Positions 23,861 through 33,700 of a DNA stretch of 43,597 nucleotides are shown piece after piece; positions within the stretch are counted from its first letter, which is position 1; each line of letters starts with the position of its first letter. The DNA comes from Rhodothermia bacterium. Lineage in GTDB: Bacteria > Bacteroidota > Rhodothermia > Rhodothermales > JAAAOL01. The stretch lies in assembly GCA_030428385.1 (NCBI GenBank), contig JAUIDY010000046.1:1-43597 (forward strand), read 5' to 3'. The notes below the pieces were generated by a model. That model ran no database searches and had not been told where the DNA came from. It saw nothing but the letters and a program-made list of their open reading frames with translations. A program made the translations under genes and the position numbers.

Positions 23861-26554
23861 TTACCGGCTCAATCGTAACGAAAACGAAGGGATAAACGAT
23901 GCCGCGTGACGCGCCTGCGAGACGTATTGTTGTGCCGACTCATCATACCGCAGGCTCCAATCGGTGACATTCTGACGCCCTAACACATTCATGATACTGA
24001 CCCGGCCTTGAATACCCACCCCAGCCACCATGCGAGCATACGCTACTCCCAGATCCCATTGTGCAAAAGCCGACCGGGTGTGACGGGAGGGGTTGGACAA
24101 ATCAAAAGGAGCGAATAACGGCGTCTCTGGATTCGGCTCCAGAAAATCATAATATCCCTGCCGAAAGCCCCAGCTTCTTCCGAATACCCCTTCCCACCGG
24201 CTGAGCACTGTCCAATGGTCGCCCACGCGGAGGTTGATCGATGCAAAGATACGATGTGGCGCATCCCACGGGACGGGCACGTAAGCTTCTTCAAAGCGGT
24301 TCTCGACCCGCCGCTTTGCTACGGCATATTCATACTGGGTGCTCGCCTGGATCCGTTCTCCGCGAAAGCCAACCTTTCCGGAAACGCCATAGGCATACCC
24401 CTTGGCCTTCGCGAGCAGATTGTCGCTCACACGGGCATAATTCAACACCAGCAAATGGGGTTGGTGTTTGTAGTACGTCTCGACGGTGAGTTGCCAGGGC
24501 GACCGCCATTGATACAAAACGGCAGCCGTAGCATGATAGGCTTCAGGCGGTCGCTGATCTGCACCCACCGGCAGCCAAAAGCGGACGCGGGGCAACAGCG
24601 AAGCAACGTTGTAGGTCGCCACATCGAAGGCTTGCAAGTATTGCCGATAGCGCCCTCCGGCGACTCGAACGGCCCAACGCCCCTCTATCCCTGATGCCTG
24701 GTCATATTGCCATGTAAGACGCGGCTCCATGTAGACCCGGCGGTGGCCCGGCAAATAGGTAAAACGCATTCCCACCTTTAATGCACGCTGCGTACCAAGA
24801 CTTACCCGATCTTCGATAAAGCCACTTGTCCGCCAACGAAGTGGGTTTACGGAGGCAGCCTGCACAGATTCAGGCGAAAAAGGGTCGAGCACGAGGGCAA
24901 AGTCACTGCCCGTATAGGTCGTTGCCACTTTGCCGGAAAGCATATGACGAGGAGAAGCGGCCCAATCCCCTTCTACATGAAGTCCTGACTCCGCGACGTT
25001 GTTAAAATCATTAACAGAGGTACGGGCCAACCCCACGGCTTCGAGCCCACCCAGACTAAAAGGATGCAGCAGTTGATAAGCGGTATGCCATACCTGCGCG
25101 TTCAGGAACAACCGACTATTTTGCACCCATTCGTACCGTAGTTGTCCCGCATAGTTATGCCAACGGTACGCGTCCTCAAATTCTGCCTCCTCATCTTCCG
25201 CGAGATGAACGTCGTCAATCCCAAAGGCCCCCGATCCCTGGTAGGCAGAAAAGCGCACGCTGCGGAGTCCCCCTAGTTGAAGCCGCGCCGATGCATGCAC
25301 ATCGTGAAACCCAACCTCTAGGGGCCCCGATACCAGTTCTTCCGTCACCTCGGCGTCAAGTGTGTTTTCACCACTGCTTAGGGCATTTATCAAGAAAAGG
25401 TCAGGACTCGCCCATGTGCGAAACAAGTCCTCTAAGCGTTGTGGCGTGCGTACATCCCACAATCCTTTTCGCCATGCCACCATCCATTGGGCGTCAGACG
25501 TGTTGCCACGGGAAGCTTCTCCGTTCCACCGTGCATTCACGCTCAGCGGATCAACCTGAACCATCAGGGCTGGCCCCTCCCCCTTCGCAAGCGGTTGTTC
25601 AATTTCGATGACCCCTGACAACCCACTCCCATGCGCAGCGTCAAACCCGGCTTTGCGAACGGTCACTTGCTGGACAGCAAAGGGGCTGAACGGCCCAACA
25701 AATCCGCCATTGGGGATAGGCACAAAGATGGGGAGTCCGTCCAGGAGAAAATGCTGCTCATTGGAGGCTCCGCCCTGCACGTGCACGTCCGAGAGCGCAT
25801 CACCAAGCCGAACCCCAACTACACTGCCAACCTGTTGCACCACGTCGGGCGTCCCCAACACGGGGGCATCTTCTAGTTCAGGCGTTTCCGCTCCCAATTC
25901 ATCGGATGGGATTCGGGCTTCGAAGCCATTGACAATAACCGGAGTCGCCAGTACCACCCGGGGACGCATCGTCATCCGAACGGGCGTTGCTTCTCCAGCG
26001 CTCACCCAAATGGTGTCGGCCTTTTCATGATAGGCAATGTGGGTCACGATTAGCCGATGGGCCCCGGGCAACAAGGCAGCAAACGCAAAACGACCGTCCC
26101 GGTTGGTTACCCGTCCGATTTTTTCTCCCACTATGAAGACATGCGCATCGGACAGTGGGACTCCCGTCGCTGCGTCTTGAACCACACCGGTCAGTTGGAC
26201 ACGGGGCGAACTGTATTCCGGGTGGGGAATTAGGATATATGTCCCGGAAGACAGGCGCGCAAAATCCACCCCCGTCCCTTCTAGTACACAAGCCAACAGA
26301 GCCTCGGCGGGCACACGTTCGACCTTGCAGTACGTGGTCCTGTTTTCAACCAATGCCGTCTCATAAGCCAGGTTTAGCGGGGTTGTATCAAGTACATATT
26401 CAAGGGCTTCTCGAAGCGGGATGCCTACGAGTGCAAACGAATACCGCTCTTCCGATTGCGCTGCACTTTCAACCGCCGTGCTCGCCCCGAGCAGCACCAA
26501 CACCAAAAGCCGCCCCAAAAGGACAGCCCATCTATTTGATAACGCTAGATGCAT
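23861..26554 (-). CDS. TonB-dependent transducer with N-terminal STN signalling domain
   Basis: From the ATG at 26554 the protein has 897 residues. Order of domains: signal peptide (1-33), STN domain (about 38-110; YSFALVGIPLREALEYVLD), CarboxypepD_reg-like domain (about 118-200; LTGVVQDAATGVPLSDAHV), plug (about 240-345; VHVQGGASNEQHFLLDGLPI) and barrel ending SFSLRLSR. FecA-type receptors use the STN domain in the periplasm to signal ligand binding to a FecR protein. The start is 4 bases after the fecR-like stop, which fits this role. It could act mainly as a sensor, with the second receptor doing transport. Ligand unknown. Confidence 0.92.
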   Translation of the reverse strand: MHLALSNRWAVLLGRLLVLVLLGASTAVESAAQSEERYSFALVGIPLREALEYVLDTTPLNLAYETALVENRTTYCKVERVPAEALLACVLEGTGVDFARLSSGTYILIPHPEYSSPRVQLTGVVQDAATGVPLSDAHVFIVGEKIGRVTNRDGRFAFAALLPGAHRLIVTHIAYHEKADTIWVSAGEATPVRMTMRPRVVLATPVIVNGFEARIPSDELGAETPELEDAPVLGTPDVVQQVGSVVGVRLGDALSDVHVQGGASNEQHFLLDGLPIFVPIPNGGFVGPFSPFAVQQVTVRKAGFDAAHGSGLSGVIEIEQPLAKGEGPALMVQVDPLSVNARWNGEASRGNTSDAQWMVAWRKGLWDVRTPQRLEDLFRTWASPDLFLINALSSGENTLDAEVTEELVSGPLEVGFHDVHASARLQLGGLRSVRFSAYQGSGAFGIDDVHLAEDEEAEFEDAYRWHNYAGQLRYEWVQNSRLFLNAQVWHTAYQLLHPFSLGGLEAVGLARTSVNDFNNVAESGLHVEGDWAASPRHMLSGKVATTYTGSDFALVLDPFSPESVQAASVNPLRWRTSGFIEDRVSLGTQRALKVGMRFTYLPGHRRVYMEPRLTWQYDQASGIEGRWAVRVAGGRYRQYLQAFDVATYNVASLLPRVRFWLPVGADQRPPEAYHATAAVLYQWRSPWQLTVETYYKHQPHLLVLNYARVSDNLLAKAKGYAYGVSGKVGFRGERIQASTQYEYAVAKRRVENRFEEAYVPVPWDAPHRIFASINLRVGDHWTVLSRWEGVFGRSWGFRQGYYDFLEPNPETPLFAPFDLSNPSRHTRSAFAQWDLGVAYARMVAGVGIQGRVSIMNVLGRQNVTDWSLRYDESAQQYVSQARHAASFIPSFSLRLSR

Positions 26555-26558
26555 TCGA

Positions 26559-27563
26559 TCAAATACTGACTGCCCCGGAATGCTTGGCGTCATCCATGAG
26601 AACATAGCCCGTCGCCGTAGCGCGGTACTGCAATCCCAGAGCCAGGGAGATGTCGTGCAGCATTGTTTCCACGTCTTCCACCCGGTCAAAGGCGTACGTA
26701 AACCGGCGCTGGCTATTGATCCCCAACTCACAGGAAATCTCTATGGCAAAACGGCGGGACATTTCGCCCAAGATGTCGCCCAACGGCTCGTCTTTAAAAA
26801 CAAACCCACCGCGTCGCCACGCCGTCGCATCGGCCACCGAAGCCACGCCCGCTGGCACGGCATCGATGACCCCTTGAGTTACTCGCCGGGTGTCACCGGG
26901 AGCCAGTTCCACCGCTGCCTGCCTGCCTTCCCTTGCAGCCAGCGACACCTTTCCTGACGCTAAGGTGACCATCGTCTCCGGCACCGACGCCGAAGGCCAG
27001 GACCGTACATTAAACCGCGTACCAAGGACCGTGACGTTGGCATTAAAGGTTTGAACCACAAACGGGCGGGCATCATGTGAAACATCAAAAAAAGCTTCTC
27101 CGGTGAGTTCGACCTGCCGAATGGCTCCAAAATGGCGACGGTACTGTAGCGTAGAACCACTGTTCAGCTCCACCTCTGATCCATCGGGGAGTTGCACCAC
27201 CGCCATGTTTCCCAAAGCAGCAGTATGCGTGATCGGCTGTTGCCACCATCCCCAACCGACACCGATCGCCATCAGCAGCAGCACAACCACCCCCCCGGTA
27301 ATCAGGCCCATCCGCCTACCTCGGGTCCGACGATCTCGCGCAAGAGGGCGTCTTCCCTTCTGGGAACGACGCTCTGGAACGCCAGATGCGTTGAGGGCTT
27401 CCTGCAATCGGGCGACTTCTTCCGATTCGGAAATGGATGGATCCCCACTCGTAGGTTCTGGCCCGCCCATCACGTCCCAAACCTCCTGTAAACGGGTTGC
27501 TTCCTCAGGCTCCACCGAAGAAAGTATATTCTCGATATCGGTATTTGGTAGCTTCATGTTCAT
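26559..27563 (-). CDS. FecR-family anti-sigma factor
   Basis: The 334-residue protein has a cytoplasmic N-terminal part (1-85), one membrane helix (about 86-107; LITGGVVVLLLMAIGVGWGWW), a periplasmic FecR domain (about 118-225; VQLPDGSEVELNSGSTLQY, GEAFFDV, VLGTRFNVR) and a C-terminal STN-like/DUF4974 module (about 250-325). It should hold the ECF sigma factor and receive the signal from the STN domain of the receptor. The cytoplasmic part contains two similar units (EEATRLQEVWDVMGGPEP at about 20-37 and EEVARLQEALNASGVPER at about 48-65). Its ATG overlaps the sigma factor stop codon (ATGA), indicating translational coupling. Confidence 0.93.
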   Translation of the reverse strand: MNMKLPNTDIENILSSVEPEEATRLQEVWDVMGGPEPTSGDPSISESEEVARLQEALNASGVPERRSQKGRRPLARDRRTRGRRMGLITGGVVVLLLMAIGVGWGWWQQPITHTAALGNMAVVQLPDGSEVELNSGSTLQYRRHFGAIRQVELTGEAFFDVSHDARPFVVQTFNANVTVLGTRFNVRSWPSASVPETMVTLASGKVSLAAREGRQAAVELAPGDTRRVTQGVIDAVPAGVASVADATAWRRGGFVFKDEPLGDILGEMSRRFAIEISCELGINSQRRFTYAFDRVEDVETMLHDISLALGLQYRATATGYVLMDDAKHSGAVSI

Positions 27564-28138
27564 GATTCCATCGTCGTCAAAGGGTGCTGCAGGGCATCCA
27601 TGCGGCGTCGCAATTCCCGCAGAGCTAACAAGATGTGGGTGTCAACAGTACGTTGCGAAAGCTCCATAATCGTGGCAATCTCTCGGTGCGAAAGTCCGTG
27701 GTACCGGCTCAAAACAAACGCTTCTGCCCGGCGAGGCGGCAGCATTTCGATCCATCGGTACAGCAGGTGCTTTAAGTTTTGAGCCGATACTTCTTCGGCT
27801 ATGCTGGAGTCATCGGGGCGTTGATTTAGCACCTCTTCAACGACCACTTCACGGTTTATCCGTTGCTGCTTCCGGTTCACGTTGTAGGCCCGATTGCGCA
27901 CCATGGTGAACAAAAAAGCCTGGAGGGAAACCTCTATCGTGACTTTCGCTCTGTTTTCCCACAGTCGCAAAAACACATCCTGTAGCACATCGGCAGCGGT
28001 AGCGGCATCCCCTGTGATGCGACAGGCATACCGAGTCAGCGGCTCACGAAAATGCCGAAACAGTTCCGTCAACGCCGCTGGGTCTGTGGCCCACCCCGAA
28101 TGGGTTAACTCCTCCACCACGTGGTCAGGGGCTTGCAT
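27560..28138 (-). CDS. ECF RNA polymerase sigma factor (FecI-like)
   Basis: The 192 residues contain only sigma regions 2 and 4. Region 2 is about 24-95 (LFRHFREPLTRYACRI, DVLQDVFLRLWENR) and region 4 is about 120-180 (LPPRRAEAFVLSRYHGLSHREIA with the helix-turn-helix ELSQRTVDTHI). There is no region 3, as expected for ECF type. It should direct RNA polymerase to the promoter of this operon and perhaps others when released by the FecR protein. It starts a tight four-to-five gene operon with the anti-sigma factor and receptors. Target promoters are unknown. Confidence 0.94.
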   Translation of the reverse strand: MQAPDHVVEELTHSGWATDPAALTELFRHFREPLTRYACRITGDAATAADVLQDVFLRLWENRAKVTIEVSLQAFLFTMVRNRAYNVNRKQQRINREVVVEEVLNQRPDDSSIAEEVSAQNLKHLLYRWIEMLPPRRAEAFVLSRYHGLSHREIATIMELSQRTVDTHILLALRELRRRMDALQHPLTTMES

Positions 28139-28246
28139 GTGTTGGAAAATCCTGTTGTCCGATGCTAGGCGTCCCTTTTTTGATTAAAGGGCGTTTATCC
28201 TATGACCACACAGCGCCTTCCCATGCGTACTGGGCACATAAAAAAA

Positions 28247-30859
28247 TCAGCTTGTGATGGGAGCCTGCATCCGCATCGCCTGATACGTGGCGGCCTGTTC
28301 TTCTTGCCCAGAGGCCCTGAAATGGTCAATGACATACTGCAAGGCTTTTTGTGTGACCGCATGATCGAGGCCTCGTTCCTCCTGTAGTGTCGAAATCCCC
28401 TCCACGATGAACGGTTCGGCATCGACAAAACGCTGCTGTTGACTCAGGCAGCGCCCCAACTGAACCTTGCTCTGCGCAATTCGCCAGTCTGAAGGCGAAA
28501 GCAACGATTCATGGATCGTCAGAGCTTCCCGTAGCATTGGCTCAGCCTCAGGGGCGCGTTCGGCATCAACATGCACCAACCCCAGCCAATGCAAGGACTC
28601 GGCAAGATCAAGCGGGCTGGCGATATGATCCCGATACATGGAAACGGCCCGGCCCAGGTGTTCGATGGCTTCTTCGTAGCGCCCCTGGGCATGGTACAGC
28701 TTCCCCCGGTTGTGTGCGACCACAGCGGTAAACGGATGGGTTTCGCCAAGGCTCTTGACGGCAATGTCCCAAGCACGGCTGAAGGCCTGCTCCGCTGCTT
28801 CAAACTCGTCCCGGTCTTGATGCAGCGCAGCCAGGCTGTTGAGCCCGATGGCGACGTAGGGATGCTCGGGCCCCCTTGTTTCCTCGGCAAGCTGAATCGA
28901 CTCCCGATAAAGCGGTTCTGCTTCATCGAGCCGCCCCACGCTGTGCAACTGGTTGGCGAGGTTGCTCAGGTTGACGGGCAGACTGGCGCGGGATTCTTCG
29001 GCGGGCTGTTGCCGCCGGATGGCAACCACCCGCTCCATCACCTCTATCGAGGCTTCAAACCCCGAGGTATATTCCAGCACCAACGCCAGTGTATTCAGCA
29101 CCTGGGCCACCTCCGGATCGTCGGGACCAAACAGTTCCGTTTTTATCACCACGGCCTCATGGAGGAGCGGCTCAGCGGCCTCGTATTCATCTACACGGTA
29201 ATGAAGATTGGCCCGTTCCAGCAAGCTTGAGGCAAATTGATCCGCATGCGGGTCCGTTTCCCGAAAAAGAACAATGGCTTCGTCCAGGGCGTCTTGCGCT
29301 TCTTCGTATAATCCAAGGGTGCGGTACACCCCGCCAATAACGGTGAGTAATTGGGCCTTCACGACGGGCTGGGCCTCCAATTCGACCCGGATCTTTTCGG
29401 CCCCTTGGTCGAGCATCTCCCGGGCTGTCATTCCTTGCGCCTGATTCGGATCAGAGCCTTTGAAGAGATCCACCAAAAAAGCTGTCACTTCCTCCGACTT
29501 TTTCATTTCGAGCTGTGCCCGATCTCGCTCCTGTTCCAATTCTTGGGCCTGCTGTGCAATTTCGGCCCGTTGAATCGCCATCAATACGCCAAACCCGAGC
29601 ACCAACAGAAATACCAGCGTCGCCAGCCCCACCCCTGTACGGTGCCGCTGGATAAACTTCCGTGTCCGATAGCCCACGGTGTCAGGTCGGGCCTTCACGG
29701 GGAGCCCCACGAGGTACCGATGCACATCATCTCCCAGCGCCTCGGCGGAGATGTAGCGCCGCTGCGGCTCTTTGTGCATGGCTTTGAGGACAATGGTATC
29801 CAAATCCCCACTCAACCGTCGCACCAAGCGATCTACTTCCGTATTTCGGGCGGCACAGATCTCATCCGGGGTGATGGTCCGGGTGGTGCCTCCCAAGCTC
29901 GACACCTCCGACGTCCGCCGAACCATGGTCGAAGGTCGTTCGGGGGTTTCTTCGCAGATGGCCCTGGCTATTTCCTCCGTGGCTCTGCTTTTGAGCCGGT
30001 ACGGACGGTGCCCTGTTAGCAGCGTGTAAAGCAACACCCCGAGTTGATACACATCGGTTGCGGTGGTGATGGCTTCGCCTCGGACCTGTTCTGGAGCCGC
30101 GTATTCCGGCGTCATGAGCCGCATCTCGGTGCGGGTTTGTGCCAGCGTAAATGGGGCCAGGTCGGGGTTCAGGAGCTTGGCGATGCCAAAATCAAGTAGC
30201 TTCACCTGCCCTTGCTCCGAAACCAGAATATTCGAGGGTTTGAGGTCACGATGCACCACCAGGTTTTGATGGGCAAACTGAAGGGTGGCGCACACTTGCT
30301 GGAAGAGTTGTAACCGTTCGGCCACCCCCAGTCGCTTCCGGTCGCAGTAGGTGTTGATGGCTTCGCCCCCTTCCACATACTCCATGACAAAATAGGGCCG
30401 CCCGTCTTCGGTCATGCCCCCATCGAGCAAGCGGGCGATGCCGGAATGGTCGAGTGCCGCCAGAATCTGCCGTTCGCCCCGGAATCGCCGCAGGATCTCC
30501 TCGGTGTCCATGCCGCGCTTCACGATCTTCAGCGCCACACGTTTGCGAAACTGTTCGTCGTCTCGCTCGGCGAGATAGACCGCCCCCATGCCTCCCGTCC
30601 CGATGCGTTTTACGATGCGATAGGCTCCGATGTGTTGGCCTTCGAGTGGCGCTGGTTCTACGAGGGCATGAAAAGACGCCGCCGAGTCTTCCAAAAAGCT
30701 GGGGTCGTCGTCGTAGGTCTCTAGTAGCGCCAGGACTTCTTCAAACAGCGTTTCATCATTCTGACAGGCCGTTTTCAAATACAGCGTACGGCCTTCGCGC
30801 GGCTGTTCCAGCGCCGCATCAAACAGGGCTTGAATCTCCTGCCAGCGTTCAGGGGTCAT
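28247..30859 (-). CDS. Transmembrane Ser/Thr protein kinase with TPR sensor domain
   Basis: From the ATG at 30859 the protein has 870 residues. The first 75 form a helical leader (PERWQEIQALFDAALEQP). The kinase domain (about 80-385) is complete: G-loop GTGGMGAVYLA (87-97), VALKIV with K111, HRDLKPSN (203-210), DFG (223-225) and APE (255-257). A membrane helix lies at about 409-429, followed by a coiled segment and some eight to ten TPR units to the end. This architecture is common in Rhodothermota, Acidobacteriota and Gemmatimonadota, often beside an ECF sigma gene. Here it lies 108 bases upstream of one, on the same strand. A role in controlling the sigma module is plausible but unproven. 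Confidence 0.94.
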   Translation of the reverse strand: MTPERWQEIQALFDAALEQPREGRTLYLKTACQNDETLFEEVLALLETYDDDPSFLEDSAASFHALVEPAPLEGQHIGAYRIVKRIGTGGMGAVYLAERDDEQFRKRVALKIVKRGMDTEEILRRFRGERQILAALDHSGIARLLDGGMTEDGRPYFVMEYVEGGEAINTYCDRKRLGVAERLQLFQQVCATLQFAHQNLVVHRDLKPSNILVSEQGQVKLLDFGIAKLLNPDLAPFTLAQTRTEMRLMTPEYAAPEQVRGEAITTATDVYQLGVLLYTLLTGHRPYRLKSRATEEIARAICEETPERPSTMVRRTSEVSSLGGTTRTITPDEICAARNTEVDRLVRRLSGDLDTIVLKAMHKEPQRRYISAEALGDDVHRYLVGLPVKARPDTVGYRTRKFIQRHRTGVGLATLVFLLVLGFGVLMAIQRAEIAQQAQELEQERDRAQLEMKKSEEVTAFLVDLFKGSDPNQAQGMTAREMLDQGAEKIRVELEAQPVVKAQLLTVIGGVYRTLGLYEEAQDALDEAIVLFRETDPHADQFASSLLERANLHYRVDEYEAAEPLLHEAVVIKTELFGPDDPEVAQVLNTLALVLEYTSGFEASIEVMERVVAIRRQQPAEESRASLPVNLSNLANQLHSVGRLDEAEPLYRESIQLAEETRGPEHPYVAIGLNSLAALHQDRDEFEAAEQAFSRAWDIAVKSLGETHPFTAVVAHNRGKLYHAQGRYEEAIEHLGRAVSMYRDHIASPLDLAESLHWLGLVHVDAERAPEAEPMLREALTIHESLLSPSDWRIAQSKVQLGRCLSQQQRFVDAEPFIVEGISTLQEERGLDHAVTQKALQYVIDHFRASGQEEQAATYQAMRMQAPITS

Positions 30860-31113
30860 GTCTCTTTTTTGACGGTGGGAATACGTTTCTAATATACATC
30901 GGCGACAGGTGCCGAACATCTACCCCGGGGGTCGCGAGGGCCGCTAGCTCCGAATGCGTCATGCTTCCGTTGCTGATCAGATTTCACTCGGGGTGTCCTC
31001 TTTTATCAGGGATTGGCGCGTTGATAATATCGGCGGGCCCACGCATGGATCAGTATACAGCGGGTCTGCCTCTCTATTCTCTTTTTGCCGATCACATCGT
31101 GACACGCGTTCTC
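30860..31113. promoter_or_regulatory. Divergent region between the kinase and the FG-GAP operon
   Basis: This 254-base gap must hold promoters for the leftward kinase gene and the rightward exported-protein genes. The AT-rich TTGATAATATC (about 31020-31030) could be part of the rightward promoter, but no matching -35 was found. No palindrome of note. Confidence 0.35.
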
Positions 31114-32712
31114 ATGAAAAAGCTCCCCTTCCTTTTCCTGTTTCTTCCGTTCCCGCTTTTCGCTCAATCTCTCACCCCGCTGGAGCCACCGTCTCCACAA
31201 AACAGCGGTCGCTTTGGCAACGTGGTGGCCATGGGGGCATTGGATGACGACGCCGCAGCCGAGATCTTAATCGGGTCTCGCGAAACCCAAACTGACGACG
31301 GGGCGGGCCGGATCTACATTCTCGACGACAACGGAACAGCCCTTCATTCAATTGATGCACCGAACCCAGAACCCGATGGTTCTTTCGGGAACGCCCTCGC
31401 TGCCGGGGGAGATATCGACGGCGATGGTCACCGTGATGTTTTTGCCTGCGCCTCCAACGAGGACCCGGATGGCATCGACCGTGCCGGAAGGCTGTATGCC
31501 TTTTCGAGTGCCACGGGAAACCTACTACACACCATTGCTTCGCCCAACCCGGAGGATAGGGGCTACTTCTGTATCCAGGCTGCGCCCGTAGATGATCTGG
31601 ATGGGGATGGTGAAGAAGACGTATTGATTAGTGCTGCCTCAGAAGATGGTGGCGCGGGCAACGCCGGTCGCACCTATGTGCTGTCCAGCGTGACGGGGGC
31701 GGTCATTCACACCCTTGAATCACCCAACCCCGAATCGATCAGCCGCTTTGGCAGCGCCCTGGCTGCTTCCGACGACCTCAATGGCGATAACATCCCTGAT
31801 ATTTTTGTGAGTGCCTCTGGTGAAACCGTAGAGGGTCTGACAGGAGCAGGGCGTGTGTATGCCTTTTCTGGTGCCGACGGTTCCGTTTTGCGCACGTTCG
31901 TCTCGCCCAATGCACCCGCGGAGGATGTTTACTTTGGCAGTGGCATCGCGGCCCCCGGCGACCTGAATGCAGACGGTACTCCTGATTTATGGGTTGCTGA
32001 GTTGCCGGTAAATAGAGGCGACGGCACCAATGGTCAGGTCTACGCCCTTTCTGGACTCGACGGATCCTTGCTGTATACCATTACGTCGCCCAACGCACAA
32101 CCCGATGGCAGTTTCGGATTCAGCCTTGCCGCCACTCCTGACCTTACCGGCGACGGCATCGCAGATGTGCTGGTGGGTGCTCCGGAGGAAGACGCCGATG
32201 CCGACCGGGACGGACGTAGCTATGTGTTCTCAGGTGCCGACGGCTCCGAATTTCGGACGTTTGTGTCGCCCAACGCTGCTTTCATCAGCCGGTTTGGCTT
32301 TGCCGTAGCCGCCCCTCCTGTCACGACACCTCCTGCCGACGCCTATTTGATTGTGGGTGCCTCTACGGAGCATTCGGGGGAATTTGCGTCGGGACGTTCC
32401 TACCTGATAACCCCGGGTGTCTCGAGTGTGGCACTGGAACATCCAGAGGTTCTTGCTTCGCTTTCAATCTCTGCTGCCCCGAATCCGGCGCAGGGCAACA
32501 CGACACTCGTGTTCAACCTTACTACCTCTGCCCAAGTACGGCTCTCCATCTATGATGTACTAGGGCGCAAGGTACAGGACGTACTCCATCACACCCTTTC
32601 ACCAGGAGCGCATCGTGTCCCCGTTTCGCTCGACGCATATCCTGCTGGTCTCTACCTGTATCATCTTGAGGCTGAAGGCGTGGTTGCGACGGGTCAACTG
32701 GTCGTGTTCTGA
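31114..32712 (+). CDS. Secreted seven-repeat FG-GAP beta-propeller protein with type IX sorting domain
   Basis: The ATG at 31114 opens a signal peptide (KKLPFLFLFLPFPLFAQ); in-frame sequence further upstream is not coding. The 532 residues contain seven FG-GAP repeats of about 60 residues. Each runs SPNPE-x-SRFG-x-ALAA, then D-DGDG-x-D calcium loop, then GR-x-YVFSGADGS-x-L-T. Calcium loops are intact in repeats 2-6 and degenerate in 1 and 7. Seven such blades make an integrin-alpha-like propeller. The last 75 residues (APNPAQGNTTLVFNL, IYDVLGRKV, AGLYLYHLEA) are a Por/type IX C-terminal sorting domain, so it is secreted and attached to the surface. A binding or adhesive role is inferred. Confidence 0.92.
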   Translation: MKKLPFLFLFLPFPLFAQSLTPLEPPSPQNSGRFGNVVAMGALDDDAAAEILIGSRETQTDDGAGRIYILDDNGTALHSIDAPNPEPDGSFGNALAAGGDIDGDGHRDVFACASNEDPDGIDRAGRLYAFSSATGNLLHTIASPNPEDRGYFCIQAAPVDDLDGDGEEDVLISAASEDGGAGNAGRTYVLSSVTGAVIHTLESPNPESISRFGSALAASDDLNGDNIPDIFVSASGETVEGLTGAGRVYAFSGADGSVLRTFVSPNAPAEDVYFGSGIAAPGDLNADGTPDLWVAELPVNRGDGTNGQVYALSGLDGSLLYTITSPNAQPDGSFGFSLAATPDLTGDGIADVLVGAPEEDADADRDGRSYVFSGADGSEFRTFVSPNAAFISRFGFAVAAPPVTTPPADAYLIVGASTEHSGEFASGRSYLITPGVSSVALEHPEVLASLSISAAPNPAQGNTTLVFNLTTSAQVRLSIYDVLGRKVQDVLHHTLSPGAHRVPVSLDAYPAGLYLYHLEAEGVVATGQLVVF

Positions 32713-32754
32713 TTCATTCTACTCCTTCTCCCAGATTCAACTCGCCCCCGTGTC

Positions 32755-33672
32755 ATGAAAGCTCCTTCCTTTTTAATCTGCTTGATGGTGGCGGCCCTGC
32801 TGCTTCCATCCGTGGCGATGGCCCAGCCCTACGCTCCAGCACTAGATCGTGCCTCCCTCCTTGGCATGCGATATTATTCCCAGTCAGGAGGATTAATGGT
32901 GGAGGGACTTCAGGTAGTATTTCCTCCTGCGGAGGATGTTGAAGGATTGCTCTCCTTGACGAACCAAAGTGGAGAAGCCGTGGCCTCCATTCCCCTTCGG
33001 CTGGAACGATGGCCCGACTACCCAGCCTTCGGGATGCTGCGCGCCAACGGACCCGGAATTGCACACTTGAACGCAGGGGGCACCTACACCCTTTCGGTTT
33101 CCCTCGGAGACGACGAAATCGCATCCCTGACCTACACGCTGATGGAAAAAGCGTCGGGTGATCCTTTCAACCCACAAAAGACATACTTTCGTGACGGCCC
33201 CTGGCAGCGGCTCGCCTATCTTTCCGCACCCATGGAAAAACCCGACGAAGCTTTGCGGTTGAATTACTGGGTTAGTCTACGCGAGATAGGCTTCGATGAA
33301 CGCACGTCCCTTTCGTTAACCCTCCATCATGGAAACACCGTGAAGGCCAAAAGCCGCTCCGACTTTGTTGCAAGCAGTGAAAACTGGCAGTTTTTTTCAC
33401 ATCCTCTCGTTAAACCTGATGGCGCCCATCATTTCACCTTGTCCGATCTAGCCGCCCAGGACGGCGCCTATACCATCACAATTTGGGCGCATGAGAAGGC
33501 CTTCAAAACATACAACCTCGCTGTTCGGGAAGGTATCGTCATCCCTTCTTCAGATAGTGAACTCTCTACGACGCCAAATCCTGAGTTCCTTACTCCACGA
33601 CGCATCAACACATCTGCCGGAAGTGGCTCTCGGTACTTTATGGAGGATGTCTTTTGGATTGAAGCCCAATAA
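32755..33672 (+). CDS. Exported beta-rich protein of unknown function
   Basis: I do not recognise a family. The 305 residues have a clear signal peptide (1-23, ending SVAMAQ) and strand-rich sequence throughout, with no Cys in the mature part. Two segments look like Ig-like beta-sandwiches: about 45-125 (VEGLQVVFPPAEDVEGLLSL...TYTLSVSLGDDE) and about 145-255 (RLNYWVSLREIG, YTITIWAHE). It follows the FG-GAP gene by 42 bases and precedes the next exported protein by 28, so they form a probable operon. It may be a periplasmic or surface partner of the propeller protein. Confidence 0.75.
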   Translation: MKAPSFLICLMVAALLLPSVAMAQPYAPALDRASLLGMRYYSQSGGLMVEGLQVVFPPAEDVEGLLSLTNQSGEAVASIPLRLERWPDYPAFGMLRANGPGIAHLNAGGTYTLSVSLGDDEIASLTYTLMEKASGDPFNPQKTYFRDGPWQRLAYLSAPMEKPDEALRLNYWVSLREIGFDERTSLSLTLHHGNTVKAKSRSDFVASSENWQFFSHPLVKPDGAHHFTLSDLAAQDGAYTITIWAHEKAFKTYNLAVREGIVIPSSDSELSTTPNPEFLTPRRINTSAGSGSRYFMEDVFWIEAQ

Positions 33673-33700
33673 CTATTGCTCACCTACGCCCCTCAGACTC

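Noticed and set aside
30454-31113. In-frame upstream extension of the FG-GAP protein
   Set aside because: It runs opposite the kinase gene and would bury the obvious signal peptide at 31114.
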